A DNA stretch of 10,559 bases, taken from positions 1 through 10,559 of the forward strand of contig CANRBW010000044.1 in the NCBI GenBank assembly GCA_947628975.1. The letters run 5' to 3'. Shown here in pieces: positions 1 to 6,020 of the stretch. Both the position numbers and the translations under genes were made by a program. The DNA is from an uncultured Oscillospiraceae bacterium (GTDB taxonomy: Bacteria > Bacillota > Clostridia > Oscillospirales > Oscillospiraceae). The notes beneath the pieces were generated by a model that saw only the letters and a program-made list of their open reading frames with translations, was not told the DNA's origin and searched no databases. The stretch's first letter is position 1; each line of letters opens with the position of its first letter.

Positions 1-1
1 T

Positions 2-133
<132 letters not shown>

Positions 134-154
134 TCATGGAAAGGAGTTTTTTCT

Positions 155-1042
155 ATGCGTGAGCCTGTTTTTACCGGCGCCTGTACCGCCATCGTCACCC
201 CCTTTGACCAAAACGGCGCGGTGAACTTCGACGCGCTGGGTCTGCTGATCGACGACCAGATCACCAGAGGGGTGGACGCCCTGTGCATCTGCGGCACCAC
301 CGGGGAGTCCTCCACCCTCTCCATTCGCGAGCACATCGCCGTGGTGGAGTACGGCGTCAAGCGCGTGGCCCACCGGGCCAAGGTGCTGGCCGGGGCGGGC
401 AGCAACGACACCTCTGCCGCCGTCTACCTCGCCCAGCACGCCCAGGAGTCCGGGGCGGACGCCCTGCTCCTGGTGACCCCCTACTACAACAAGACCTCCC
501 AGACCGGCCTGATCCGCCACTACGAGTACATCGCCGACCGGGTGGACATCCCCATGGTCCTCTACAACGTGCCCAGCCGCACGGGGGTCTCCTTCACCGC
601 CGAGACCTATCGGACCCTGGCCCAGAACCCCAAGATCAACGGCGTCAAGGAGGCCAGCGGCAACTTCTCCCTCCTGGCCCACACCCTCTCCGTCTGCCCC
701 AAGGACTTCTACGTCTGGTCCGGCAACGACGACCAGGTGGTGCCCATGATGAGCCTGGGGGCCAAGGGGGTCATCTCGGTGTTGTCCAACATCCTGCCGG
801 AGGTGGTGGTGAAGATGAGCCACCTCTGCCTGGAGAGCAAGTACGCCGAGGCGTCCCAGATCCAGCTGGAGTACATGGAGCTGATCGACGCGCTGTTCTG
901 CGAGGTCAACCCCATCCCCGTCAAGGCGGCGCTGAACCTCATGGGGGTGGAGGCCGGGTCCCTCCGGCTGCCCCTGTGCGAGATCTCCCCCAAGGGCCGC
1001 CAGGTCCTGGAGACCGCCATGCGCAACGCCCATCTCATCTGA
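155..1042 (+). CDS. dapA: 4-hydroxy-tetrahydrodipicolinate synthase
   Basis: Condenses pyruvate with aspartate semialdehyde to 4-hydroxy-tetrahydrodipicolinate, the first committed step to diaminopimelate and lysine (cytoplasmic TIM-barrel enzyme, normally a tetramer). The 295-residue product is of usual full length. Visible family motifs in order are GTTGES (47-52), with the threonine of the catalytic proton relay; TPYYNK (108-113), with the tyrosine that reaches across the dimer; YNVPSRTG (137-144), with catalytic Tyr137 and substrate-binding Arg142; and GVKEASG (163-169), with Schiff-base Lys165. The ATG at 155 is preceded by GGAAAGGAG at 138-146, which fixes the start. It sits between asd and dapB with 21-22 nt gaps, an operon-type arrangement. 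All key residues are present, so it should be active. Related aldolases (N-acetylneuraminate lyase and similar) share the fold, but the neighbours decide for DapA. Confidence 0.97.
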   Translation: MREPVFTGACTAIVTPFDQNGAVNFDALGLLIDDQITRGVDALCICGTTGESSTLSIREHIAVVEYGVKRVAHRAKVLAGAGSNDTSAAVYLAQHAQESGADALLLVTPYYNKTSQTGLIRHYEYIADRVDIPMVLYNVPSRTGVSFTAETYRTLAQNPKINGVKEASGNFSLLAHTLSVCPKDFYVWSGNDDQVVPMMSLGAKGVISVLSNILPEVVVKMSHLCLESKYAEASQIQLEYMELIDALFCEVNPIPVKAALNLMGVEAGSLRLPLCEISPKGRQVLETAMRNAHLI

Positions 1043-1064
1043 GACAGAAAGGACCGACGCACCG

Positions 1065-1829
1065 ATGACAAAGCTGATCCTCTCCGGCTGTCTGGGCCGC
1101 ATGGGCCAGGTGATCACCGCCCTCTGCGACCAGGACGACCGCCTGACCATCGTGGCGGGCATCGACCCCGTGGGCAGCGCCTCCGCCCAGCCCTACCCCG
1201 TCTTCCCCACCCCGGAGGAGTGCCAGGTGGAGGCGGACGTGGCGGTGGACTTCTCCTCCCCCGCCGCCCTGGGCGCTCTGCTGGCCTGGGCCAGGCCCAG
1301 GGGGCTCCCCCTGGTGCTGGCCTCCACCGGCTACACCCCCGAACAGCTCCAGGAGATCGACCGGGCCGCCCAGGCCATCCCGGTCTTCCGCTCCGCCAAC
1401 CTCTCTCTGGGGGTCAACCTCCTCCTGGAGCTGGCCAAGCGGGCCGCCCAGGTGCTGGGGGAGGACTTCGACGTGGAGATCGTGGAGCGCCACCACAACA
1501 AGAAGGTGGACGCCCCCAGCGGGACCGCCCTGATGCTGGCCGACGCGGTGCGGGACGGCCTGAGCTATCCCCCGCGCTACGTCTACGACCGCCACAGCGT
1601 CCGCGCCCCCCGGGACCGCGCTGAGATCGGCATCTCCTCCGTCCGGGGGGGCACCATCGTGGGCGACCACGAGGTGATCTTCGCCGGGGAGCAGGAGGTG
1701 GTGGAGCTCCACCACCACGCCGCCTCCCGGGAGGTCTTCGCCCGCGGCGCGCTGAAGGCGGCGGCCTTCATGGCCCAGGTCCGGGACCCCGGCCTCTACA
1801 ACATGGGCCACATCCTGGCCGCCATCTGA
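1065..1829 (+). CDS. dapB: 4-hydroxy-tetrahydrodipicolinate reductase
   Basis: NAD(P)H-dependent reductase acting on the DapA product to give tetrahydrodipicolinate. The 254-residue product has an N-terminal Rossmann nucleotide site, GCLGRMG (8-14), and DFSSP (62-66) at the cofactor side. The catalytic signature ERHHNKKVDAPSGTA lies at 141-155, containing the general-acid histidine and the lysine (His143/His144, Lys147) and the DAPSGT substrate loop. RGGTIVGDHEVIF (194-206) and a C-terminal GLYNMGHIL element complete the family pattern. AAAGGA at 1048-1053 lies 11 nt before the ATG. The gap to dapA is 22 nt, so the pair is co-transcribed, and the gene is followed directly by a terminator, making it the last gene of the asd-dapA-dapB run. 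The length is normal for Firmicutes DapB. The later pathway genes are not in the window. Confidence 0.97.
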   Translation: MTKLILSGCLGRMGQVITALCDQDDRLTIVAGIDPVGSASAQPYPVFPTPEECQVEADVAVDFSSPAALGALLAWARPRGLPLVLASTGYTPEQLQEIDRAAQAIPVFRSANLSLGVNLLLELAKRAAQVLGEDFDVEIVERHHNKKVDAPSGTALMLADAVRDGLSYPPRYVYDRHSVRAPRDRAEIGISSVRGGTIVGDHEVIFAGEQEVVELHHHAASREVFARGALKAAAFMAQVRDPGLYNMGHILAAI

Positions 1830-1831
1830 AA

Positions 1832-1844
1832 CGTCTGTCAGACG
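1832..1844. repeat. Short perfect inverted repeat after dapB stop
   Basis: Two 6-nt arms, CGTCTG and CAGACG, are separated by a single T and begin 2 nt after the dapB stop codon. With one central base it could fold as a small CGTC/GACG hairpin with a 5-nt loop in the transcript, upstream of the main terminator stem. It could be a 3'-end stabilising structure or chance; nothing in the sequence decides. Confidence 0.35.
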
Positions 1845-1851
1845 CGCGCGC

Positions 1852-1898
1852 AAAAGGCCGACGCGGGAAGGATCTCCCGCGCCGGCCCTTTTTGTTTT
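1852..1898 (+). terminator. Intrinsic terminator of asd-dapA-dapB, probably bidirectional
   Basis: Arms 1856-1868 and 1875-1887 form a 13-position stem (GGCCG, one A/C mismatch, CGCGGGA) closing a 6-nt loop. The stem is followed on the + strand by CTTTTTGTTTT. On the - strand the same stem is followed by TTTTG (from the AAAA at 1852-1855), so it can also stop transcription arriving from the convergent minus-strand genes, though with a shorter T-tract. It lies between the 3' ends of dapB and the Cys-rich mini-gene, as expected for a shared convergent terminator. Confidence 0.9.
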
Positions 1899-1926
1899 GC
1901 TTTTCCGCCCTTATGTCCGCTCCCGC

Positions 1927-2061
1927 TCAGCAGCCGCAGCCGTTGTTGCAGCCGCAGCCACAGCCGCTGTTGCCGCCGTTGCCACAGCAGCACATCAGGA
2001 CGATGAGGATGAGGATGATCCACAGGCAGCTGCCGCCGCCGCAACCGTTGTTGCCACACAT
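1927..2061 (-). CDS. 44-aa cysteine/glycine-rich mini-protein with one hydrophobic segment
   Basis: Function unknown. The start is fixed by a strong AGGAGG (+ coordinates 2071-2076) 9 nt upstream of the ATG; the same frame extends upstream to another ATG at 2109, but that start lacks such a site. The 44 residues contain 11 cysteines. The N-terminal part has Cys at 2, 7 and 12 in an Asn/Gly-rich context; a hydrophobic run WIILILIVLM (14-23) could span or dip into the membrane; a CCC triplet follows at 24-26; the tail has Cys at 34, 36, 38, 42 and 44 in alternating Cys-Gly pattern. The product ends 28 bases from the dapB terminator and the gene lies downstream of the SLH-protein gene on the same strand (76-nt gap), so it may be co-transcribed with it. 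Short Gly-rich proteins with one hydrophobic stretch (for example the YjcZ type) occur in spore formers, but homology is not established here. It could bind metal or be a structural surface peptide. Confidence 0.7.
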   Translation of the reverse strand: MCGNNGCGGGSCLWIILILIVLMCCCGNGGNSGCGCGCNNGCGC

Positions 2062-2070
2062 AGTCCAGTA

Positions 2071-2076
2071 CCTCCT
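2071..2076 (-). promoter_or_regulatory. Ribosome binding site of the 44-aa mini-protein
   Basis: AGGAGG read on the minus strand, a perfect match to the anti-Shine-Dalgarno, 9 nt before the ATG at 2061. It is the main argument that this very short reading frame is translated and that translation starts at residue 17 of the longer open frame. Confidence 0.8.
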
Positions 2077-2085
2077 GAATGAAAT

Positions 2086-2112
2086 GGAGCCCGGCTCTGC
2101 CCGGCTCACTCC
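2086..2112 (-). repeat. Tandem 10-bp repeat able to form a hairpin between SLH gene and mini-gene
   Basis: Two adjacent 10-nt units (GCCCGGCTCT at 2089-2098, GCCCGGCTCA at 2099-2108) are flanked by GGAG and CTCC. GAGCC (2087-2091) can pair with GGCTC (2103-2107), giving a modest stem in the minus-strand transcript. It is not followed by a clear T-tract (CATTTCATTC), so it would be at best a weak terminator or a processing/attenuation element between the two minus-strand genes. Confidence 0.35.
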
Positions 2113-2137
2113 ATCTTATGCAGGGGCGGGTCAACGG

Positions 2138-3190
2138 TTACGCTCCGGCGGTAAAGCGCTGGAGGATGGTGGCCACCTCCGCCCGCGAGGCGGTGCCGCG
2201 GGGGTCCAGCTCCCCGGTGTTGCGGCCCCGGAGCAGACCGGCGCCCACCGCCCAGCCGGCGGCGTCCCTGGCCCAGTCGGAGACCTGTCCCCCGTCGGGG
2301 AAGCCGCTCAGATCGCCGGTGGAGGGGGCCGCGTTCTTTCGGTAGTCCTTCTCAAAGCGGTAGAGCATGGTGACCAGCTGTTCCCGGGTCACCGGCGTCT
2401 CCGGCGCGTAGAGGCCGCCCCCCATGCCGTTGACCACCCCCGCCCCGCTGGCCCAGGCCACGCCGGCGGAGTACCACTGCCCGGCGGGCACGTCGGAAAA
2501 GCTCTGGCCGCCCTCCGCGCCGGGACTCCCGGCCACCCGGTGGAGGACCGTGGCCACCATGGCGCGGTCCATGGGCGCGTCCGGGGAGAAGGCGGCGGGA
2601 CCGGTGCCGGAGAAGTACCCCTTTTCGTAGACGAAGGCCACCGCCCCGTAAAACCAGTGGTCACCGGTCACGTCGGCAAAGGGCAGGCTCTGGCCGGCGG
2701 GGTCGTCCGCCCCCCGCACCGTCCCCTCGCCCTGGTAGGCGACGCTCCCCGCCCCCGTCTGCCGGAGGAGGGCCGGGGCGGACAGGACGATATAGCGGTG
2801 GGAGAGCGTCAGGGCCTCCCCCGCCGCGACCTGCCGCCCCGCCGTCACGTCGGCCAGAGCGCCCGCGGTCAGGGCGCTGGCCCCGCTCTGGACCACGGCG
2901 CTGCCCCCCAGGCCCAGCTCCAGGGTCTGGCCGGTCTCCAGCCGGGCCGTGGCAAAGCCGCCCGCCTGGTCCCGGACCGCCTGGTCCAACTGGGCCAGGG
3001 CGGTCTGATAGACCGCCTCGGTGCCCGCGGCGGCCCGGTCCCGCAGCCCCTCCACCAGGGCGGGCAGATAGCTGTTCTCCCAGTAGCTCAGCGAGATCAT
3101 GGGGTCGGACCCCACGCTCCCCACGGCCACGGCGATGCCCAGGCCGAGGAGGAGCACCCCGGTCAGGACCGGTATCAGTCGACGCTTCAT
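2138..3190 (-). CDS. Membrane-anchored or secreted protein with three C-terminal SLH repeats
   Basis: A 350-residue surface protein. The N-terminus (MKRRLIPVLTGVLLLGLGIAV) is a basic stretch plus hydrophobic core, a signal peptide or uncleaved anchor; no obvious Ala-X-Ala cleavage site follows. Residues ~35-75 are helical and Gln/Ala-rich; ~80-165 form a Gly/Val/Ala-rich domain of no recognised family. Three S-layer homology repeats follow at about 170-220 (FADVTGDHWF), 230-280 (FSDVPAGQWY) and 296-347 (GFPDGGQVSDWA). Each ends with the TRAE-type element: MDRAM at 207-211, VTREQ at 267-271, ASRAE at 334-338. SLH triplets attach proteins to secondary cell-wall polymers in Gram-positives. The start at 3190 is chosen because GGGAGG and GGAAAGGA lie just upstream; an in-frame ATG at 3238 has no such site and would put charged residues before the signal. 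The gene may share a transcript with the upstream radical SAM pair or use the candidate promoter at 3237-3265. Confidence 0.85.
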   Translation of the reverse strand: MKRRLIPVLTGVLLLGLGIAVAVGSVGSDPMISLSYWENSYLPALVEGLRDRAAAGTEAVYQTALAQLDQAVRDQAGGFATARLETGQTLELGLGGSAVVQSGASALTAGALADVTAGRQVAAGEALTLSHRYIVLSAPALLRQTGAGSVAYQGEGTVRGADDPAGQSLPFADVTGDHWFYGAVAFVYEKGYFSGTGPAAFSPDAPMDRAMVATVLHRVAGSPGAEGGQSFSDVPAGQWYSAGVAWASGAGVVNGMGGGLYAPETPVTREQLVTMLYRFEKDYRKNAAPSTGDLSGFPDGGQVSDWARDAAGWAVGAGLLRGRNTGELDPRGTASRAEVATILQRFTAGA

Positions 3191-3236
3191 GGGCCTCCCT
3201 GTCCTTTCCCCCCGCGCGGTTCGGCGGGTATCTCTC

Positions 3237-3265
3237 ATTGTAGTGTAGTCCCAGCGGGAAAAGGG
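3237..3265 (-). promoter_or_regulatory. Candidate promoter for the SLH-protein gene
   Basis: On the minus strand a TACAAT (-10 type) lies at 3237-3242. The hexamer 17 nt upstream (CCCTTT, 3260-3265) is a poor -35, so the call is weak. If used, transcription would begin near 3230, after the in-frame ATG at 3238, which agrees with the chosen start at 3190. Confidence 0.3.
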
Positions 3266-3277
3266 TCGAACCCCTTC
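3259..3277 (-). terminator. Weak hairpin at the 3' end of the DUF2344 gene
   Basis: At the stop codon of the upstream gene the minus strand reads GAAGGGGTTCGACCCTTTTC: a 5-bp AAGGG/CCCTT stem (or GGGT/ACCC with a tight loop) followed by four T's. It could be a weak intrinsic terminator separating the radical SAM pair from the SLH gene; the stem is short, so read-through is likely. Confidence 0.3.
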
Positions 3278-3944
3278 AGCGGAACACCTTTCCCTCGCTG
3301 TCCAGGACCTCCAGCCGCCGGTAGCGGACGCCGTCGGGCAAAAGGTCGGGGAATTCCGCTGTCAAGGCGTTCACCAGTACAGACGGGTTCAACCCTGGAT
3401 TCTGGGCCGCCAGCACGATGCGCAGGGTCCGTGTCCCCTCCGGGTCATCTGTAAAGGTAAAGCTCTTTACCATCTTTGGAATATCAAGGCTTACCGCGCC
3501 GCTCTTGGCCTTTTTGGAGGGTTTTTCCACCACCCAACTCTCCCGGCCCAGGGCCTCGCGCCACGCCGCCTCCAGCGCCGCCCCGCCCCGGGGGAGGTCC
3601 AGGGAGATGGCGTAGTCCAGCCAGGCCAGTTCCCGGATGGGCCGCTGGCCGGGGTAGCACTCCAGCACCCGGACCCCTTCGGGCAGGGCGGCGTTGAGCC
3701 GGGCCGGGACCTCCTCCCGCTCGACGCCGGGCAACAGGCCGAACTCCAACAGCTCGCACTGGCTGGAAAAGCCCAGGGAGAGCGGCAGGGCGATGGAGAT
3801 GAAGGGGTGGGGGTTGAACCCCTCGGTGTGCTTGATGGGGAGGTCGGCCCGGACGAAGGCCCGCTGGAAGGTGCGCATCAGGTCCAGGTGGGAGATGTAG
3901 CGGGCCCTCCCCTCTTTGGCGAAGCGCAGACGGTCCTTAGGCAT
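3276..3944 (-). CDS. TIGR03936/DUF2344 family radical SAM-associated protein
   Basis: A 222-residue cytoplasmic protein of the DUF2344 family, which occurs next to, or fused to the C-terminus of, TIGR03960 radical SAM proteins. The family signature is clear in the N-terminal half: LRFAKEGRARYISHLDLMR, then a GFNPHP element at about residue 43, IALPLSLGFSSQCELLEF, and a later helix-strand region with VNAL and a C-terminal VRYRRLEV strand. Biochemical function is not known; the constant pairing implies it acts with the radical SAM enzyme, perhaps by presenting its substrate. The start is placed at the ATG at 3944, with GGGAGG 8 nt upstream; a GTG at 3953 is the alternative. The ATG lies 8 nt inside the end of the radical SAM gene, so translation is probably coupled. 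Confidence 0.9.
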   Translation of the reverse strand: MPKDRLRFAKEGRARYISHLDLMRTFQRAFVRADLPIKHTEGFNPHPFISIALPLSLGFSSQCELLEFGLLPGVEREEVPARLNAALPEGVRVLECYPGQRPIRELAWLDYAISLDLPRGGAALEAAWREALGRESWVVEKPSKKAKSGAVSLDIPKMVKSFTFTDDPEGTRTLRIVLAAQNPGLNPSVLVNALTAEFPDLLPDGVRYRRLEVLDSEGKVFR

Positions 3945-5772
3945 CGCACACACCTCCCGGACAGAACTGGTTGGCCCCGCAGCCGGAGCACTGCCTGCGG
4001 CAGTCGGGGGTGATGACCGCCTGATAGGCCCGCTCCCGCTCCCGGGCGAAGAAGTCCCGGCTCACCCCGACGCTGGTGACCTCCCAGGGGAAGACCTCGT
4101 CCCTCCCCCGCTCCCGGTTGGCGTAGAAGCGGGGGTCCACGCCCAGGTCGGCGAAGGTCTCCATCCAGCGCGCCATGTCGAAATACTCGCTCCAGGCGTC
4201 GAACTTGGCCCCCCGGCGCCACGCCTCCTGGATGACGGCCCCCAGGCGGCGGTCCCCCCGGGCGAAGACCGCCTCCAGGAAACTGGTGTCCGGGTCGTGC
4301 CAGTTGTAGGTGATGTTCCGGTCCCGCATATGCTCCCGCAAGAGGGTCACCCGGCGCATATACTCGGCCCTGTCCACCTGGGCCTCCCACTGGAAGGCGG
4401 TGTGGGGCTTGGGGACGAAACAGGCGGTGGAGACGGTGACCCGGATGCCCCGGCGCTGGTCCGCGCCGAACTCCCGGCCCCAGGCCAGCACCTTTTTGGC
4501 CAGGTCCGCGATGCCCAGCACGTCCTCGTCCGTCTCGGTGGGTAGGCCCAGCATAAAGTAGAGCTTGACGCTAGACCAGCCCCCGGAAAAGGCCACCCGG
4601 CAGGACTGCTTCAGGTCCTCCTCGGTGACGTTTTTGTTGATGGCGTCCCGCAGACGCTGGGTCCCCGCCTCAGGGGCGAAGGTCAGCCCGCTCTTCCGGG
4701 TGGCCTGGAGCCGCCGCATCAGGCCCATGGAGAAGTTGTCCGCCCGCAGCGAGGGCAGGGAGAGACCGATGTCCCTGGGGGCGCAGTAGTCCAAAAGGCC
4801 GTCGCACAGCCGCTCCAGGGGGCGGTAGTCGCTGGTGGAGAGGCTGGAGAGGGTCATCTCCTGGTAGCCGGAGTCCTTGCACGCGGCGATCCCCTGCTCC
4901 ACCAGGAGCTGGGGGTCCTTGGCCCGGACGGGGCGGTAGGCGTACCCCGCCTGGCAGAACCGACAGCCCCGGATGCAGCCGCGAAAGACCTCCAGCATCA
5001 CCCGGTCGTGGACGATCTCGGTGGAGGGGACGATGGTCTGGGTGGGGAAATAGGAGGCGTTCAGGTCGGAGACGATCCGCTTCAGCACCGGCAGCTTGAC
5101 CCCGTGTTTCGGCGTGAGGGCCCGGAGGGTGCCGTCGTCGTTGTAGGTCACCTCCACCAGGCTGGGCACATAGAGCCCCGGCACCTGTCCCAGCGCCCCC
5201 AACAGCCGGGCGCGGGACCAGCCCTCCGCCTTGGCGCGCTGGCAGAGCCGGATCATCTCCACCGTCACCTCCTCCCCCTCTCCCAGGGAGAAGACGTCGA
5301 TAAAGTCGCTGATGGGCTCCGGGTCGTAGCAGCAGGTCCCCCCCGCCACCACCAGGGGGCTGTCCTCCCCCCGGTCCTCCCGGCGGACCGGGACCCCGGC
5401 CAGGTCCAGCATATTGAGGATGTTGGTGTAGGACATCTCGTAGCCCACGGAGAAGGCGATGAGGTCGAAGCCGGCGATGGGGTCGCCGCTCTCCAGGCCG
5501 TAGAGGGGGATGCCGTGGGCGCGCAGCTGCTCCTCCATATCCCCCCAGGGGGCGAAGACCCGCTCGCACCAGACCTCCGGGATGGCGTTCATCACCCCGT
5601 AGAGGATCCGCATCCCCAGGTTGGACATGCCGATCTCGTAGGTGTCGGGAAAGCAGAACGCCACCCGGAAGGTCACCTCGCTCTTGTCCTTCACCACCGC
5701 CCGGTACTCCCCGCCGGTGTACCTGGCGGGCTTCTGCACCAGGGGCAGGATCCGCTCCAATTCCTTTGTCAT
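3937..5772 (-). CDS. TIGR03960 family B12-binding-like domain / radical SAM protein
   Basis: A 611-residue radical SAM protein. An N-terminal B12-binding-like domain spans about 35-175 (AFCFPDTYEIGMSNLG, VVAGGTCCYDPEPISDF, LGEGEE). The radical SAM core begins near 255 and has the cluster motif CIRGCRFC (Cys266, Cys270, Cys273), SSLSTSDY (309-316), FAPEAGTQRLRDAINKN (365-381) and KLYFMLGLPTET (403-414). The C-terminal end is Cys-rich (Cys591, 595, 598, 604, 609) and may bind a further cluster or metal. In the B12-like domain the cobalamin motif DxHxxG reads D43-T-Y-E-I-G48, with Tyr where the cobalt-ligating His would be, so histidine-on cobalamin binding is unlikely. The reaction is unknown. 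The ATG at 5772 has GGGAGG 5 nt upstream and begins the conserved KELERILP segment; the open frame runs upstream to 5958 but that part is Arg/Pro-rich and contains the promoter. The partner gene overlaps the 3' end by 8 nt. Confidence 0.9.
   Translation of the reverse strand: MTKELERILPLVQKPARYTGGEYRAVVKDKSEVTFRVAFCFPDTYEIGMSNLGMRILYGVMNAIPEVWCERVFAPWGDMEEQLRAHGIPLYGLESGDPIAGFDLIAFSVGYEMSYTNILNMLDLAGVPVRREDRGEDSPLVVAGGTCCYDPEPISDFIDVFSLGEGEEVTVEMIRLCQRAKAEGWSRARLLGALGQVPGLYVPSLVEVTYNDDGTLRALTPKHGVKLPVLKRIVSDLNASYFPTQTIVPSTEIVHDRVMLEVFRGCIRGCRFCQAGYAYRPVRAKDPQLLVEQGIAACKDSGYQEMTLSSLSTSDYRPLERLCDGLLDYCAPRDIGLSLPSLRADNFSMGLMRRLQATRKSGLTFAPEAGTQRLRDAINKNVTEEDLKQSCRVAFSGGWSSVKLYFMLGLPTETDEDVLGIADLAKKVLAWGREFGADQRRGIRVTVSTACFVPKPHTAFQWEAQVDRAEYMRRVTLLREHMRDRNITYNWHDPDTSFLEAVFARGDRRLGAVIQEAWRRGAKFDAWSEYFDMARWMETFADLGVDPRFYANRERGRDEVFPWEVTSVGVSRDFFARERERAYQAVITPDCRRQCSGCGANQFCPGGVCDA
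3953..3958 (-). promoter_or_regulatory. Ribosome binding site deciding the DUF2344 start
   Basis: GGGAGG on the minus strand, 8 nt before the ATG at 3944 and inside the last codons of the radical SAM gene. The alternative GTG at 3953 overlaps this site and has nothing comparable upstream, so the ATG is preferred. Confidence 0.7.
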
Positions 5773-5846
5773 GCCGCCCTCCCAACCATCCGCCGTAGCC
5801 GCCGGAGGCGCCGCCCCCGGCGAAAAACATCGTGTCACGGTCACAG

Positions 5847-5872
5847 ACCGGCGCGCGGGACGCACCGGCGCG
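5847..5872. repeat. Pair of 9-bp direct repeats near the minus-strand transcription start
   Basis: ACCGGCGCG occurs at 5847-5855 and again at 5864-5872, 17 bp apart start to start. The second copy lies at the expected transcription start of the minus-strand promoter (-10 at 5876-5881) and the first in the early leader. The position would suit an operator or a leader structure; GC-rich composition makes chance recurrence possible. Confidence 0.4.
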
Positions 5873-5875
5873 AAT

Positions 5876-5904
5876 ATTGTATCACATCCCCGCGCAAAAG
5901 GCAA
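5876..5904 (-). promoter_or_regulatory. Sigma-A-type promoter for the radical SAM gene
   Basis: Read on the minus strand: -35 TTGCCT (5899-5904, 4/6 to TTGACA), 17-nt spacer, -10 TACAAT (5876-5881, 5/6), with TGA directly before the -10 giving the extended -10 form TGnTACAAT. Transcription would start near 5869, leaving a ~97-nt GC-rich leader before the ATG at 5772. Confidence 0.65.
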
Positions 5905-5920
5905 AGGAAATCCACAGCGC

Positions 5921-5950
5921 CTCCGCGGCCGGGGGCGGGGCCTCGCGGAG
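5921..5950. repeat. GC-rich inverted repeat between the divergent promoters
   Basis: Arms CTCCGCG (5921-5927) and CGCGGAG (5944-5950), with an extra GCC/GGC pairing inside, enclose a G-rich centre. It lies upstream of both -35 boxes and outside both predicted transcripts, so it is not a terminator of either gene. A DNA-binding site or chance of base composition are the options. Confidence 0.4.
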
Positions 5951-6020
5951 ATGGACAAATTGGGGAAGTTTGACCGAATTGTAAATATTTTTTCTTCGCC
6001 GATTTTCCGTTATTTTGTAG

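Noticed and set aside
134..1162. A 342-codon minus-strand frame opposite dapA
   Set aside because: dapA has all catalytic motifs in the plus frame; the antisense product is a biased Gly/Val/His/Asp string.
1927..2109. Longer 60-aa version of the Cys-rich protein starting at 2109
   Set aside because: The upstream ATG has no ribosome binding site and the extension runs over the AGGAGG and the 10-bp repeat; the internal ATG at 2061 has ideal spacing.
1892..3454. A 520-codon plus-strand frame opposite the SLH and mini-protein genes
   Set aside because: Low-complexity Gly/Pro/Arg-rich translation with no recognisable domain; the minus strand carries three clear SLH repeats and start signals.
1927..5772. 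Cys-rich peptide plus radical SAM gene read as a RiPP (SCIFF-like/ranthipeptide) system
   Set aside because: The peptide has a hydrophobic membrane-type segment and a Cys-Gly tail and no leader/core division, the radical SAM protein belongs to the TIGR03960 type without a peptide-recognition (RRE) domain that I can see, and two unrelated genes lie between them.
5773..5958. N-terminal extension of the radical SAM protein to an upstream ATG at 5958
   Set aside because: The extra 62 residues are Arg/Pro/Ala-rich, contain the predicted promoter and leader, and precede the conserved family start; GGGAGG lies at the ATG at 5772.
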